From assembly GCA_009103225.1 (NCBI GenBank), contig RHPI01003642.1, forward strand, positions 669,932 through 733,931: a stretch of 64,000 bases of DNA, given 5' to 3'. Below, one piece after another: positions 37,601 through 50,504 of this stretch; position 1 is the first letter of the stretch; each line of letters starts with the position of its first letter. The translations under genes were made by a program, and so were the position numbers. Below the pieces are notes generated by a model, which did no database searches, was not told the DNA's origin, and worked only from the letters and a program-made list of their open reading frames with translations. This stretch comes from Chlorokybus atmophyticus. Taxonomy: Eukaryota; Streptophyta; Chlorokybophyceae; Chlorokybales; Chlorokybaceae.

Positions 37601-38410
37601 CGGCTGCGTGGCAACGAAAACTAAGTGACAAACTAATGCATGCGCCCTTTTGGACAGCATAGCATGGAGCTGGGTTTGTGAGCGTCGCGATACAACTCAT
37701 ACCAGTGAGCCTGATGTTGGCTGCAGCAGCTAATCTGAGAAAGTGCGTACCGGAGTGTTGATGACAGAAGCCTGAACGTCTGCTTGTATGGCCTCCAGGA
37801 AGGGGTCAAAGTTTTCCTGCCATGCAGTACAGTTGTTGAAAGTAGCATTTGCCCATGCTTTCCTGCAGCTAAATTGCAGGATTAGCGCAAGCATGACATG
37901 ACTACTACTACTAGAGAATTGTCTCCAGTTACCTAGTAGTCAATTCTTCTCAGTTCCGAGCAAAGACTAGTTGCTTTGTTCGTTGGGATGCTTACAGCTT
38001 AGGGATATCCGAATGGAGATTGGCATGCACACACAAATACTCACTGGTCTCAACTCCACTTTTCCATTGCCGTCGCCATCAAAGCCAACAAGCTTGATCT
38101 CCAGCCCCACGGTGACGTCCAGCGACTCGGCCAGCTGGGCGGCTTTGGTGTGCATGTTGCTGCCGTCGTCTCTGGCCCAAGCCCGCTTGCTGCTCTGCGG
38201 GAGCAACTCAAAGCTGTCCAGCTTGGCCCTGGGATCCTTATCCAGCTGGAACAGCTCCAGCTCCACGGACGGTCCATACTCGCCCTCACGCCACTGCTCT
38301 CGGGAGGACGGGGTCAAGCCTTCAACCAGGTGCCAACGTCCGCAGCTCAACAGCAGCAACGAATACACCGCACTCAGCGCCGCCGCCCGCCTTCCCCAAG
38401 CGTGCTCCAT
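34633..38410 (-). CDS. Large secretory-pathway membrane protein of a conserved plant family, function unknown
   Basis: Thirteen exons, complement(join(34633..35073,35207..35402,35483..35575,35662..35729,35874..36028,36168..36270,36374..36478,36697..36885,36971..37144,37179..37376,37505..37603,37751..37816,38045..38410)), give 750 residues. Residues 1-31 are a signal peptide (SAVYSLLLLSCG). A long lumenal region follows, with EIKLVGFDGDGNGKV, RVLPVYIFDV, LLLLDRHHQ, VLAGVLQAGWGVNPT and WSVGNTPFGPLSS. Two or three hydrophobic helices lie near the C-terminus (PVLHIVFEVALVTLHILL and IILLAVTGVLVGFVY). The last residues KRKQF fit the KXKXX ER-retrieval pattern. From memory it resembles uncharacterised Arabidopsis membrane proteins of the At5g58100/At3g28720 type; I am unsure of that assignment. 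Exon 4 and 5 acceptors (CTGAG, TAAAG) are weaker than the rest. Confidence 0.78.
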
Positions 38411-39044
38411 ACCTCACAGCTTGCTGCCATTGTCCACCAAGTGCATGCAATTTCCCGCGCAATGTGCGCGTTGGATTGCTCTACCGTTGGCGGTGGCGGC
38501 GGCGGCCGCAGCGCAGGGTGCCGTTCATTGTTGCCCTAGGCGGTTGGAGCCGTTATCTTGCACGAGGTAAGTGTGAGCGACGGCGACTGGAGCAGTTCAT
38601 CGCTGGGTGTTCTCGCTACAGCATCGCATTTGCAAAGCTGCTGTTGTCTGTGTCAATTGTGCTTGGACACGCGTTCGCCGCACTACGACGGTGTCTCAAA
38701 GTTACACTACCAGCATTCGTAGCTAACTTCGCTCTTTTATACACACACACAATCTGGCATAGTGTCGCTTTGGCATGTACCTTGCCCAAGTGATGCTACC
38801 GGCCTGTGTATTTCCGGGTGCTATACGTGTATTCCTGAGCTGCACATTGTTTGTCACAGCAACATACGCGTAGAATGATACCATGCCATCTGGATTTACG
38901 TCTGATGACGATTTGCGCGTATGACGAGGCAGAGAGGCAGCTCACAAGCCGTTGCGCACTTTGCGGTGCATTTGCAAGCTGTAAACATATAACAAGCTCG
39001 GTATCAACTATGAGCGGCCGACATATCTGCATGCAGGTTACCAA
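38411..39044. promoter_or_regulatory. Divergent promoter interval, membrane protein / RFC3
   Basis: About 630 bp between two starts pointing apart. GC-rich GGCGGTGGCGGC near 38,490, otherwise no recognised motif. Confidence 0.4.
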
Positions 39045-40891
39045 ATGGTAGTGGACGTGGACATGACGGCTGCCGAGCCTGCGGAATCACAGCCTCCGCG
39101 GTTCAGTCGCACTGACAAGGGCAAAGCGGTTGTGGGAGTGCTGAGCGCGAAGGCGCAAGCTGCACTGGAGAATGCTCCTTGGGTGGAGAAGTATCGACCT
39201 CGGTCGCTTGGAGACGTGGCCGCCCACAGTCAGATCATTGACACGAGTAAGACTGCGCTACGCCATATCACTATGTTTTGCCATGACCGTACCCACGCAG
39301 TTCATCAGTACTCGATGAGCGATTGAGCAAGCTTGATGCAGCGCCCATCATTCTTGTTTCTGTTATGTCAGTGTGTCAGCTGACAATCATTGTCAACCAG
39401 TCGGGAAGCTCACAAGAGAGGGACGCCTACCGCACCTGCTGTTATATGGTCCACCTGGAACAGGCAAGACCTCAACAGTCTTGGCTGTCGCAAGGCAGCT
39501 ATATGGCGACAAGTACCAGAACATGACGCTGGAGTTAAATGCTTCTGACGACCGTGGCATTGATGTGGTGAGGAATCAGATACAAGACTTTGCTTCCACA
39601 CGCACCATCTTCAGGTACAGTTTTGCGTCATTGTGCCGAGTGTGCATTCGCGTACTAATGGAAGGCATGCATGCAGTTCGGGGCTCAAGTTGATTATTCT
39701 TGACGAAGCAGATGCAATGACGAAGGATGCTCAATTTTCACTCAGAAGAAGTGAGTCCTGCTGAACTGGCACTACGCAGTACACATTCATGGTTCAGCAA
39801 GTCATACATTTCTAGCACAGATATGCGCATGGTTGTCTTACACGTTGTCGTTGCGCTGACGAGCATGTCGATCGCAGTCATTGAGAAGTACACAAGAAAC
39901 ACGCGCTTCTGTTTGATATGTAACTATGTGAGCAAAATCATACCTGCTTTGCAATCACGGTGTACAAGATTTCGGTTTGCACCACTTGATCGAGTACACA
40001 TTGTTGAACGCCTGCGCCATGTTATTTCAGAAGAAAGGTCAGCCACAGCACATGACCCAGTCCTTGGCATGCTGCGAGTTGCAGTGCCCTTCATTTGCAA
40101 GCTTGCTGCAACATACAGTGTGAATTTCGTTTGCAGTGTGAACATCATCGATGAAGGTTTGGAGGCCATTGTAAGGTTATCCGGAGGTGACATGCGGCGC
40201 GCTTTGAACATTCTGCAGGTATGGGCAGTTAGCGTCTACTCATTTCGTATTGCACAGCTTGACTCTGCTTTGGTAAAAATGTTTTCTGTTTGCAGTCCAC
40301 ACACATGTCAGCGCCTCAGGTGGATGAGAAAGCAGTCTATCTTTGCACAGGCAACCCACTGCCACAGGACATAGAGCAGATCGTACACTGGCTTCTCAAT
40401 GAGCCGTTCAGCGTCTCCCACAGTCGTATCCTAGTGTTCATGCGGTGAAGTAGTACTGCACAGCTCACATGTGTTGTGATGACCACTGCAAGTGTGGTCC
40501 TTAGCTTCTCTGCAGGCATTCAAGAGCTGAAAATGCTGAAAGGCCTTGCGCTTACTGACGTCGTCCAACAACTTCAACCGTATGCCACCTGCTGCTATTC
40601 ATCAAGCTTTATCCTTTGGCAGCAGTACACGTTTAACATCATGTTGATTCGCAGGTGGGTGTTCAGGTTGAGCCTGCCAGCGGATGTGCGCATCAATCTC
40701 ATTGATGCTCTTTCCAACATAGAGTAAGTGGGCACCATTCTTCGTGGCAGCTGCAACTTGTTGGAACCTAACATGTTTGTTGTGGTTGCAGATACAGACT
40801 TTCAGCAGGGACATCAGAAAAACTGCAACTTGGTTCACTCATTGGCGCCTTCACACACGCCCGCATTGCCGTTGTTGCTGCAGCTGGTTGA
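39045..40891 (+). CDS. RFC3: Replication factor C subunit 3 (clamp loader ATPase)
   Basis: Nine exons, join(39045..39246,39401..39614,39677..39750,39878..40037,40137..40218,40296..40425,40516..40579,40655..40723,40792..40891), give 364 residues. It is a small AAA+ subunit of the clamp loader that places PCNA on DNA. Landmarks: [13 protein letters not shown], Walker A GPPGTGKT (residues 84-91), [14 protein letters not shown], Walker [10 protein letters not shown] (about 146-152), the SRC arginine-finger motif QSRCTRFRF (about 189-197), [14 protein letters not shown] and the collar region ending [12 protein letters not shown]. This corresponds to plant/yeast RFC3 (human RFC5). All introns are GT-AG and frames close exactly. 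Confidence 0.93.
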
Positions 40892-43690
40892 GCTTTAGTG
40901 GATTGGCAAGTTGCGACTTACATAAGCAATGTGGAACGTTGACCTGCACTGGCCTTGGCTACGAACAATTGGGGCAATTTGGGCAATACAAGCTGCCTGA
41001 GTGCTGTGGAAAGCTTCTTGGGTCAAGCTCGAGTGAACTTGCTTCTCCCATTTTGAGCAGTTGGCGGTTGCAGTTGTTGCGGCTCATGACTGGTTCCACC
41101 AGTGTAAAAGTCGAAAATTAATTTCACTCGTGATGAGAGTGGTTATTCAGGTGCATTTACCAACAATCCATGTTGCGATGGGTGATGAATGGGTCATTAC
41201 GTGGGTTACAAAGCATTGTCTGCAACTCTCGAAGCCAGAACAGCGATTGCCATGGGTCTTCCAAAGTCATCAACTTGTCTCAGCCTGTGTAGTTATAGCT
41301 GCGCGTCAACACAAGTTGCACGCAACGGGCTGTCTTGCAGCCTTGTGTTTGGCGGGCTTATGTTGAAAACAATCATGGGCATATCAGTGATTACAGTATT
41401 GCTTGCGACTGTCATGCACATGGTAATGTAGAGGGGCCTGGATTACCAGCAGCTGCCATTCACATCTGAAGTGTGTCGAGTCCACTTTTACTGCGATTCA
41501 CACGCGCATGTTGCCTGTGGTAGTAGAGTACCCACAATTGATCGATGGTTGCAAGCAGTGCTGTCAGCAGTGTTGTCATAGCAGAGCACGGTGCCGTTGC
41601 CACAGCCGCTCACCTTACGCTGCTTGTTCATGTGCTGATGAATATGTGTGCAAGGCAAGTTGTAACACTCGCGCTTGTTCAAGCGCGAGTGTTACAGTGC
41701 TGCTGGACTACTGACAGCCATCATGGTCTTTGTAGTATACTAGCGTGCTTATTGCTGCTAACACGGCAGCATTAGTGCGACATGCAAAGTTGTGCGCAAG
41801 TGGATACTGAAACTAATCTACGCAGAGCGACACCAATGAAGGTTAGTCCCGCCATCTATGTCCGCAATTCGCATTACAACACACAAAAAATAGGGTCATT
41901 CCTTCCTCACTCCGGCTTGTAGCCTGCACGAGTCGCGTTGACAGGGTTGTCATTGTAATGGTTTTCGCCATAAAAGCATGTGAGTTTCTGTGATATCTGC
42001 CTGTGAGCCAACTTGATCAAAGATGAAAGCAGAAAAGGAGAAAGAAAGGGCATCCAAGTGATACCTGGAAAAATACTGCTTCTCGGTGCCCGCACTTGAC
42101 GCACTTGACGTCTTTTGTTCTAGGCAATGTTGGATCCGCACTCACGTCTTGAAGAATCTGTGTTCGCTCGCTAACACAAACCAAGTGTGAATGCAGTGAT
42201 CAAGAGTTGCGCTGCTAACATGGGCGTCAGTTACTCAAACACTTACTCCTCAGAATGGTGGATCTCATTCCTGTACACGCAGTTGTTGTCAGCCGCCTCC
42301 TGCAGCAAGATTTGGTTAACTGCTGCTAGCATTTTATGCATGCTGCACAACATTGTTCAATGTCTTGTCTAACGCTGGCAGTGTTGCGCTGTTAAAAGCC
42401 ACTTGCATGTGGCATATACAAGGTCACACGAAGCAGCTCGCAGTCAATGATGACTGTTGACACAAAGAAAATTTGTGACAAGATTCATGTAACGTGCCAC
42501 TTACTATGCATGCAAACATGCTACACCTCTTACCGTATGGTCACATATCCGGCAGGCATATAATAGCACCTTGCGTTCTTTTTCTTCACGTGGGTACAAC
42601 ATGTTGTTACTGCAAAACCAGTAGTTTGCGATGTGTGTACACAGGGTTTGAGTATCAAACGGGAGGAAGCAAAGGGCAGGTTGAACGCAAGCACGCACCA
42701 CTCGCGACAGAAGCGCATAGTACTCATGTCTACTGGCCTGCTGAAGATGACCGGAACAAAACTTCCCGCATTCAACAACGGCAAGCAGTCTGCGCGGCTT
42801 TCAACCAACCACCCACACAAAACCCTACCGACGCCCCAGCAGAACGCAAACGCAACACTCAACGTCTCTTTCAGGCAGCGGGCTAAGCTTGAAGTAATAC
42901 ACCGCCGCCCCGCCGTAGCCACCACTGACTTTGGCGCCAATCTGCGTTCGGCGCCTGCCGCTCTGACTGTTGCCGCGCAGAAGACGATTAAAAGCGGTTT
43001 CTAGCGGCACTATTAGCTCAAAAGTTTAGCTACCTGTTCCGCTACTACAGGTCTGGCGGTCACGCGTACCCGACGGACGTGAGTACGGTGGCATTCACGG
43101 TGCAGTCGGTGTACTGCCGCAGTACTGCGCCTGGTGGTGGACGAGGATGCCGGATGACTGCCACGTTGCAGTTGCGGTATGTGGGCAGAGGGGCAGGCTG
43201 CATTGGCGGCTAGACCTGCCATTGTGGTGGTGAAAGGTTGTGGTGTTGTCGGAGGCGTGGCGGCTGTTGAGCGCATGGGCAATGCGGTGCGTTCTGCTTC
43301 CGGTAAAGCTTGGGGGTGTTTGTTGGTGTGAGTGTGACAGCTGGTCACGGTTGTGAGTTGCGAGTTGCACTTGGGTTGTGGGTTCTGGTGTGTGCTATGC
43401 TTGCCGTCTCCTGCCGTCTCGTTGCATGCTATGAGGGTCTTGGTGGTCAGCTATTAAGTCGACTGTTGAAGTCGGCGCTCCAGCTTGCAATGCACAATTG
43501 TGATGCGCTCCAGGTGCTTGAAGGTGATGATATCCACGCACTCACCGGCGGATGTTTCAGAATGCATGCGTGCTAGCTTATAATTTAGAAGATGCGCTAG
43601 CATGAAACCGTGGCAAGCCAGTCGTAGGCAACCGGCAGGATTGTCTTGTGCACTGCTGTGCCAAGATAACCGATAGGCTGGTTGATTGGA
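40892..43690. other. Intergenic region between RFC3 and lipase 1
   Basis: 2.8 kb without a supported gene. A TGTAA at 41,103 could end RFC3. It includes the 17-bp perfect inverted repeat at 41,661 and, from about 42,580, the upstream part of the duplicated lipase module. Confidence 0.5.
41661..41696. repeat. Perfect inverted repeat, 17-bp arms, 2-bp spacer
   Basis: Left arm 41661..41677 starts TGTAACACT and ends CGCTTG; right arm 41680..41696 is its exact complement reversed, with TT between. It would form a strong hairpin in either strand. Confidence 0.9.
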
Positions 43691-46600
43691 ATGGGAACTG
43701 AAGTTTGTGAAGACTACACGACCGCACCTCAAGCCAGCGGCTCCGATCATGCTGATGCCATCGCAGTCACGGTGGTTTCAGACCACGGTGGCAAAGAGCA
43801 CGAAGTCAAGGTTACAATACATGCAGCCAATTCCTCGGAGAACAAGGCTCCTGCAGACGCTCAATTGCGCCCTACCATCTCCAGAGCGGACAGTTGTCTT
43901 GCACCAGACGGGACGCACGAGAGCCTGCAACAGGTTTTACTACATGTTATCGTGACAATGCATGCGACCAGTTACTGCTGTCGCGTCTCAACATGTTGAC
44001 TTCCTGCAGGTTATGGCGAATAAGTACAAAGATGACAGCTGTTCAGAGATTGTGCTTTTCCCACAGACAAAACTGGAATTGCTCTCTCAGCGGGAAACGG
44101 ACTTGTTCTCATATTTGCTGATTGCTGGGATATTCATTGCGCTGCTCATGATGACACTGGCAGGAGTTGTGTCAAATAGCGGCAGGTAAGTATGGTAGTA
44201 TGCACATGCAGTGTACGCATCCAGTGTCGTTGCGTCGGTCGGTCATGTGTCTCTTGACATTGCACCTTGTGCTTGTTCAGCCCAGGCACAGACTTAGGCG
44301 CAGTTGACATTGTGAACCTGGTCTTCCAGCTGGGCCTCTTGTTTGGTACAGCCTCAATGATCGTGCTTTACATCAGGCGCTGTTTCGGTTTGCAGCCTCG
44401 AGAGCAACGCGTGCGTCAGCAAAGGTGTGCTGGATTTTCTGTTCATGTGTCAGTGATGCCTGATGCTAAGTGAACATTCTTGCTCCCACAGATGGGTGCT
44501 GATGCTTCTAATTGGGTTTTATCTGTCATCCGACATGCTGGGCTGGTTTGAGGCGGTGATCACTCGTAAGCGATATGGACCTGTTGCAAGATATTCAGCC
44601 CAAGTTACATCAGCAACATGCATCGCTGCATATTACTTGTACTGGATGCTGAACACCCACTGGTTCAGATTACTCACTCCAGAGCTGCCTCGCAACTTTT
44701 ACTGGCCAAAGGTGGGTTGAACCGGTTCGCCATCTGTGCTGCTGGGCATTTTGCGGTGGCATGCTAAATGCAATATAACTTAACAATGTTGTTCGTGCAG
44801 GTGACTGTGTGTGTTGGTTACTACATGGTTCGCACAACACTACAGCTGACTTTTGATTTCCAAACTTTTACGGCACCTGTCACTTATGCAGTCGCAGCTG
44901 CCCGGGTGCTGGTCTGTTTCGGACCTGAAGAGCTTAGCGCAACTGATTACCAAGCATGCTATGCGGCGATAGGGCTGGCAGGACTTGACATTGTCATTGC
45001 CTTGCAAGTCGTATTGTCGATGCACAAGACGCGAAAGTTACTTCATGACTTACCCTTTTTCAAGTACCGGTACGTTGTTGACGGTATTGTACCTCACTTG
45101 TCAGGCTTGCTCATGCCACGCATCTTACTGATGGGATGTACAACAACAGGTCCAAGATGCTCGGCTTTAGGGCTCATGTTCTGCAGATTGGCGTGCTGTG
45201 GAACTTGGTTATGGTGTTCACAGCTGTGCACGTGCTCAGTGTTCCCTCAAAGGGTTTCATAGTAAACGGGGGGCACCGCAACTTCAATGGGAATACATTC
45301 ATGTCAATTGGCATTGGGTTCGTTGCCATTGCATGGGCTTTTGTTCAGGTGAGGTGAGGGGTTTGGGTTGGGTTTTGAGATCGTGCCTTTTGGTAGAACA
45401 GGTTGTGGGGTACATTGCTCAGCATTCAAAGCTGCTGATTGTACGCACAGGCGCACATGCATCTGCCCATGGATACCCATCACCTCGGACTGCGCGGTTG
45501 GCTGTACACAGACCCAACATGGAGCTTGTACAATGACTTGGAGCGATTGCCAACTTACTCTTTACGGCGCAGCAGGAGCCATAGTACACAACTGAGACCT
45601 CACTTTTCATTGGAGGATTGCGTCGAGGCTTTCAACTTGTCAGCAGTTGCTTATCGCTCCCCTAGTGCTGCATTTGAAATTTTGGCATCGCCAGAAGCTA
45701 TGGCGGACGGCGACGCCGCTGCCTTCATTTGTATAGGACATGTTGTTGATAGTGATACAGATACCCATGTATATATATTTAGCAGTAGTAATAAGATAGC
45801 CGTCACCTTCCGCGGTACGTCGAGTTTGAACTCGCTCGCGACAGACCTGAGATTTGGGATGTCGCCAGTGGATGAAAGTATGCGGCACTTGCAGCTTGGC
45901 AACAAGAAGAAGGTGAAGGAGTGTAGACAGAATTATGGCAATTCAACACAGCACAGCTGTGTAATAAAGGCCATTGTCTCCAAGCGCCAAGTTGCAGGAA
46001 GGTAAGCTGTTGCATCCCATGTGCGCACTACGCCTGCAGGATGTTTGCAACTTGGGCGGCTGCGTACGTGCTGACGTCTGTCATTGGTCCACAGACACAA
46101 AGTTCGCCAGACAGACGCGAGCAGCAGCAGCTCATCACATGGAGGCGCTGTCGCTTCTGTCAGTTCTGCGTGCAGCGCTGATGCATCGTGTCTACATGTC
46201 AATGATAACAAAGAATGGTGGGACAGCCTCCCTGGCCCACTCCCTGGGTACCAGGAGCAAACCGGTGTCCCGCAGGCTGCATTGTCTCATGACGGCAGTC
46301 AATCGAGTGACACTGCCAATGCAGAGGTTGTGGTTGAAGACCTGGGCGCAGGAGGTGACTATACTCAGGCAGCTCGGCAAGTTGTCGATAACATCCGAGA
46401 TCGAGCCACCAGGAAGAAGATACGGCGTGTGCACTCAGGGTAGGGGTCTTACTCTTCTACTATGCTTGACGCCCCGCAGCAAACCCAACTGTTGCATACA
46501 TGATAAATCTATTGATTTACCGGCATTGTCTCAGGTTCTACATGGCGTGGCGGCGTGTGGCTCGAGAGGTGACTTGAGTTGCACATGCAGCACAACCTAC

Positions 46601-47396
46601 TCTCTGTGGGGGGACTGCTATTACGTGTGGCATGTCGACTAAACCGGCAGGGCGTGCAAATGAGCTGTTTGTAAGCTACTATGTGCCCACAGGTGCTCAG
46701 CCTTGTGTCCCAAGAGCGAGTGAAGGTCGAGGAGCCGAGACCAGTGTTGGTCACTGGCCACTCACTTGGCGGCGCGCTTGCTGTACTATGCGCATACGAT
46801 ATGCGTGTGGCTATGGGTATACCTGCCGGAGAAATAACGGTCTACACCTTTGGCTCGCCGAGGATTGGCAACAGCGGTTTCACAACAAGGTTTAACGAAC
46901 TAGTGCCTGTGGCATTTCGCGTTGTCAATAATCGTGACATGGTTACAAAGCTTCCAATGCAAGTGCTGGGGTTCACCCATGCAGGAACACTGGCTCTGTT
47001 CGACGCACAGGTGAAGCCATACATCTACTGCTACTGTTGTAGTTATGTGAAGTTGTGATCTAACATGCGAGTTGTGAGAGTGTAACTTGGATCTGACTGA
47101 CTTGTGTTCTTGGCATGTTGCAGAGTCACAATCTACTGCTCGATCCGAGTTGGGCAGAGGTGGTGTTCATGCACAACGCGCCCTTTGGCAGGACGAGCCG
47201 TCACACCATGATTGCATACAAGGCCTCCATTACTGGTTGGACCCAAAGAACTCACAGTCGAAGCAACTGGGCACCCCCCTTCTGGCCGAAAGCGCTTCGA
47301 GCATCAGGAATTGAGGAGGCTGTACAGCAGGACAACCTTCGCCAGCCTATGAGGCGACTGACTCGGCTCTCATTCTTTTCAATTAGACGGCAATGA
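43691..47396 (+). CDS. Polytopic class-3 lipase, DAGL-like, copy 1
   Basis: Eleven exons, join(43691..43933,44010..44185,44281..44424,44492..44711,44801..45069,45150..45348,45451..46001,46095..46439,46535..46568,46693..47010,47124..47396), give 923 residues. The N-terminal ~420 residues hold about eight hydrophobic helices (for example FSYLLIAGIFIALLMMTLAG, IVNLVFQLGLLFGTASMIVL, WVLMLLIGFYLSS). The C-terminal half is a class-3 lipase: AVTFRGTSSLNSLATDL, VHSGFYMAWRRVARE, the nucleophile motif GHSLGGALA, FGSPRIGN, NNRDMVTKLP (acid) and SRHTMIAYKAS (likely histidine). Membrane helices before a lipase_3 domain are the layout of sn-1 diacylglycerol lipases, so cleavage of diacylglycerol or a similar lipid at a membrane is the best guess. 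Exon 9 is only 34 nt. No stops or frameshifts. Confidence 0.87.
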
Positions 47397-47956
47397 TTAT
47401 CACGTTAACCACCAATATGTGGTATTGGTCGCATGCCTCAGCATAGGTTATCTAAATGGGGTGTGTGATGGCAGCAGTTGTGATGGCAGCAGTTGCAATG
47501 GCCTGCACGGTTGACTATTGCGTTGAGCTCTGTCTAAGCTCTTGCTGAGGTTGCACTGCCAAAATGGTCGTTGTACATGCTAACTTACATTTCTGTTGAA
47601 ATGGTGTGCTGTCAGGTCCGCATGTGACTGGTGGTACACAAATCCTGGCTGGCGTGCATTGACACCGGGTATTTGTATTTGCTTCCTTACACACTTCCGT
47701 GGGGGCATGGTTTGAACATGACTGCGTCAAGCACTGCAACCTTTCTATGTTATTGTAGTAGCGGTCCTGTGTCATTTGTATGTGGACATGTGCTGATGGT
47801 AATAATTATGGTGTTTTTTGCAAAATTTACATAACCTGCAGCTTGAGTGAGCACTGAACACCACCACCACTTGACCTAAGCAGAGCCACTGGGCAAGTTG
47901 CAATATGCAGCCTACACTTGGCACTAAACATAACTCTACCAGGATACATCTAGTGG
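47397..47956. other. Interval between lipase 1 and NXPE-like copy 1 (tail to tail)
   Basis: About 560 bp that should hold the lipase 3' UTR. A TTACA (TGTAA on the - strand) lies at about 47,827. No other feature seen. Confidence 0.45.
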
Positions 47957-50115
47957 TCATGTGGCTGCAATTTTAAGCTCGCACCCGCAGAGCACATGCA
48001 ACAGCACCTGGGTTATCTCTCGCATCGGCTCGTCACACCAGTGAACCATGTCTGCTTGCCTACGATGCGCATCCTCTCGCACCTACAATGGCAGCTTTCT
48101 AGTCAGTGCCCAGCGATGGCCATAACAATGTCATGGTGACTATGGCAAGGGAAGTACCTGAGTAATTGCGCCATGCGTCAAGTACGTCAACAGGTGCATC
48201 TGCTGCTGGTAGCGTGCTCAAGGCGCTCTTGATGAGGTCATTGGTAAGCCCAACATTTGCAGGCGTAAAATGCTGATGTTTCTGCTGCATGCAGGTCGGA
48301 TAGCCCAATGTTGCCAGTCGCATCTGGCTTGTTGCGATCAGCAGGTGCACTGCTGTGGCTGTCATCCAGATCAGCCTGTCAAACATCGGGATGGTCCGAA
48401 CAGCAGCAACAAACCGCTTCACCTGCTTGCACATCACATTAGTTCTGCTGCCAAGCAACTGTCCTCGAGCTCATAGCCATGCAGATGACACTGCCACACA
48501 CACCGCGGGTATGAGGTGTTCTTTGGTGACTCGGCCGTAAGCAGCATCATGCAGGCCGATGGCAAAAAGAAAATGTTCTCGAGTGCTGGGGCTGCCTCGC
48601 AGCCGCTCGTTGAGGATGGCGCGCATGTTGGCCACAAGTTCCTTGTCAGTGTAGTGTTCAACTGCGAAAAAACAGCGATCCCCTAAAGTCTATTTGTTGC
48701 TGATAAACTGGTCAGCAGCGGTGCAACGACATTGGAATGAGGTACCCAACATTCCAAGGTGCGGTTCGATGCGCGCAGGTGAGGTCACAAGATGGGCTGT
48801 GCGACTGCGCACACTGCAAGTATGTGCACAGCTGCATGCCGACCGAATCAGCCACCATCGCAAGCGTGATGTTTTGAAAGACACTTCTGGCCGCTCGCCT
48901 GTCTGTAGCGACCGTACTGGCAGTCCCTGCCCTGCCACATCTCATAGCTGCAATACTCTGGATATTTACTTGTCAACTGTGAACCGCCCCACTTGGATGG
49001 ACAGTTATAATGGCCGTCTGCTCACTTGCAAGCCGGACAGATGGGCGTGGCATCTTGGTGCGGGCTGAAGACATCCCTTTGACTTGCAGAAGTCCAACTC
49101 GCCCAGTACCCAGCGTTGTTGGTAGAGGTACAAGCATGGGATGGCAGTGGTTGCAAGACGTATAACTGAGGAATGCCAATGGCAAAAGGGGCACCAGCCA
49201 CATACTACCCGACGTATCACTTTGCCTCTGGCTGTTCTCGTCCCGATCGGTCAACAGCACCCATGCGGGATGTATTCAACCCATACAATAACCTGTGTGA
49301 CCACTGGTTGGCACTGCGCCTCCATGTCTTGACATAGAGCCCAGCCATGTATAATCCATGCACAACTTGGCCACGCATCAAGACATTGCCACACACCGTG
49401 TGAGGTCCAGCTTCTACAGGGACAAAGTGGATGTTACTTGCCAGGCCGCAGATTGTGGCGCACCACTTGACACACTGCCTGATCCTATGAATAGGATATT
49501 CAATAAGTGTGTTGCCAAACCTCTGCACAAGGGGGCAACAGCAACGTGGTGGCATTGGCGTTGCTGCAGCGCACCTTTGACAATTATGTACAACACTGCG
49601 TCCGTAGATTGTCGTGGGTGGGTCCGGCCTTGGCACGGTGGTGTTACCGCACAACCAACCCCAAAAAGACAGTAGGGAGCTCAATGTCATAGTGAATGTC
49701 ATGTGTGCCGTTCCAGACGGCTGTGTGCGAAGGGATGTTCATCAACTGGTTTGACTGGGATCTGCACATGATACCGCTTGGTGAACAACGCAAGTAAGTT
49801 TTGGCACAACCCACAAGCAGCGAGTGTGACAGTAGTATGCGCAGCACATGCAATTCAGAGCTCTGCTATAGCTGCACAAGTGTCAAGTGCAACGCGGAAC
49901 CTGGAATGCACAGTTTTTGACTATGATGGCTAATGCTCACCTGCTGTACAAGCAGAGCTGTACAAGCAGTGGTTTTGTCGACTGATGGGACGTCTAATGC
50001 TAAGGTGCGGGGTGCACGCAACTCGGCAAAGGACCTCCATAGACAGGTGGCGGAAGCAACCGCGGCAAAAACCAGCAGAAGAACCGCCCTCCGCGTCACT
50101 GAGCCGCCCACCATA
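47957..50115 (-). pseudogene. NXPE-like gene copy 1, inactivated
   Basis: Same exon order as copy 2 (55600..57737) but broken. The signal-peptide exon (complement 49941..50115) survives, reading RRAVLLLVFAAVASATC, though the equivalent start ATG is ACG. In the next exon several indels relative to copy 2 change frame (near VWNGTH, after VPRP, before IHFVPVEAG and after VEY). Two codons that are Arg and Gln in copy 2 (ERYVGQYVAG) are TGA and TAG here. The esterase part shows VMCKQVKRFVAAV, DRLIWMTATAVH and, after a local frameshift, MQQKHQHFTPANV. The final exon still reads RRQADMVHWCDEP. It is a dead relative of a secreted esterase-like gene. Confidence 0.82.
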
Positions 50116-50469
50116 TCGCATGCAAGCACCTTTCACCGGGACAGGTGGACAGTTAAAGGGCTAGCAACCTGACGGCTAACAAGGCTAGCTACTAAACACG
50201 CAAATGCAGCTACACAGCAGTGGAAGGCTGGCCTAAAACTGCCACAACCTCATCGTCACCCAGAAGACCGCCAGCGCCGCCGCTCATGGAAACAACACGT
50301 TGTTGCTGCAATCGCAGTTGTGTGCATGCCCAGCTTGTAAAGACACTAGATAAAGCGGTTGGCAAATTGAACGCAAACACTCACCACTCACGACGACGCG
50401 CATAGTACTCATGCCGGCTAACAACAACCAGAACAAACTCCCCTCTTTAACGGCAAGCAGTCTGCGCAG

Positions 50470-50504
50470 CCTTTCTTGGGCCACCATTGGTGGCCCAAGA
50501 AAGG
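50470..50504. repeat. Perfect palindrome, 17-bp arms, 1-bp spacer
   Basis: Left arm 50470..50486 (starts CCTTTCTTGGG), spacer T, right arm 50488..50504 its exact reverse complement. It is absent from the equivalent place in module 1 (about 42,795-42,815). Confidence 0.92.

Larger units (their letters stand above)
42580..50300. repeat. Tandem module copy 1 (lipase + NXPE-like)
   Basis: About 7.7 kb that recurs at about 50,285-57,950 in the same orientation. Equivalent start codons of the lipases lie 7,671 bp apart. Similarity covers the upstream DNA, both genes and the interval between them. Boundaries are approximate. Confidence 0.85.
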
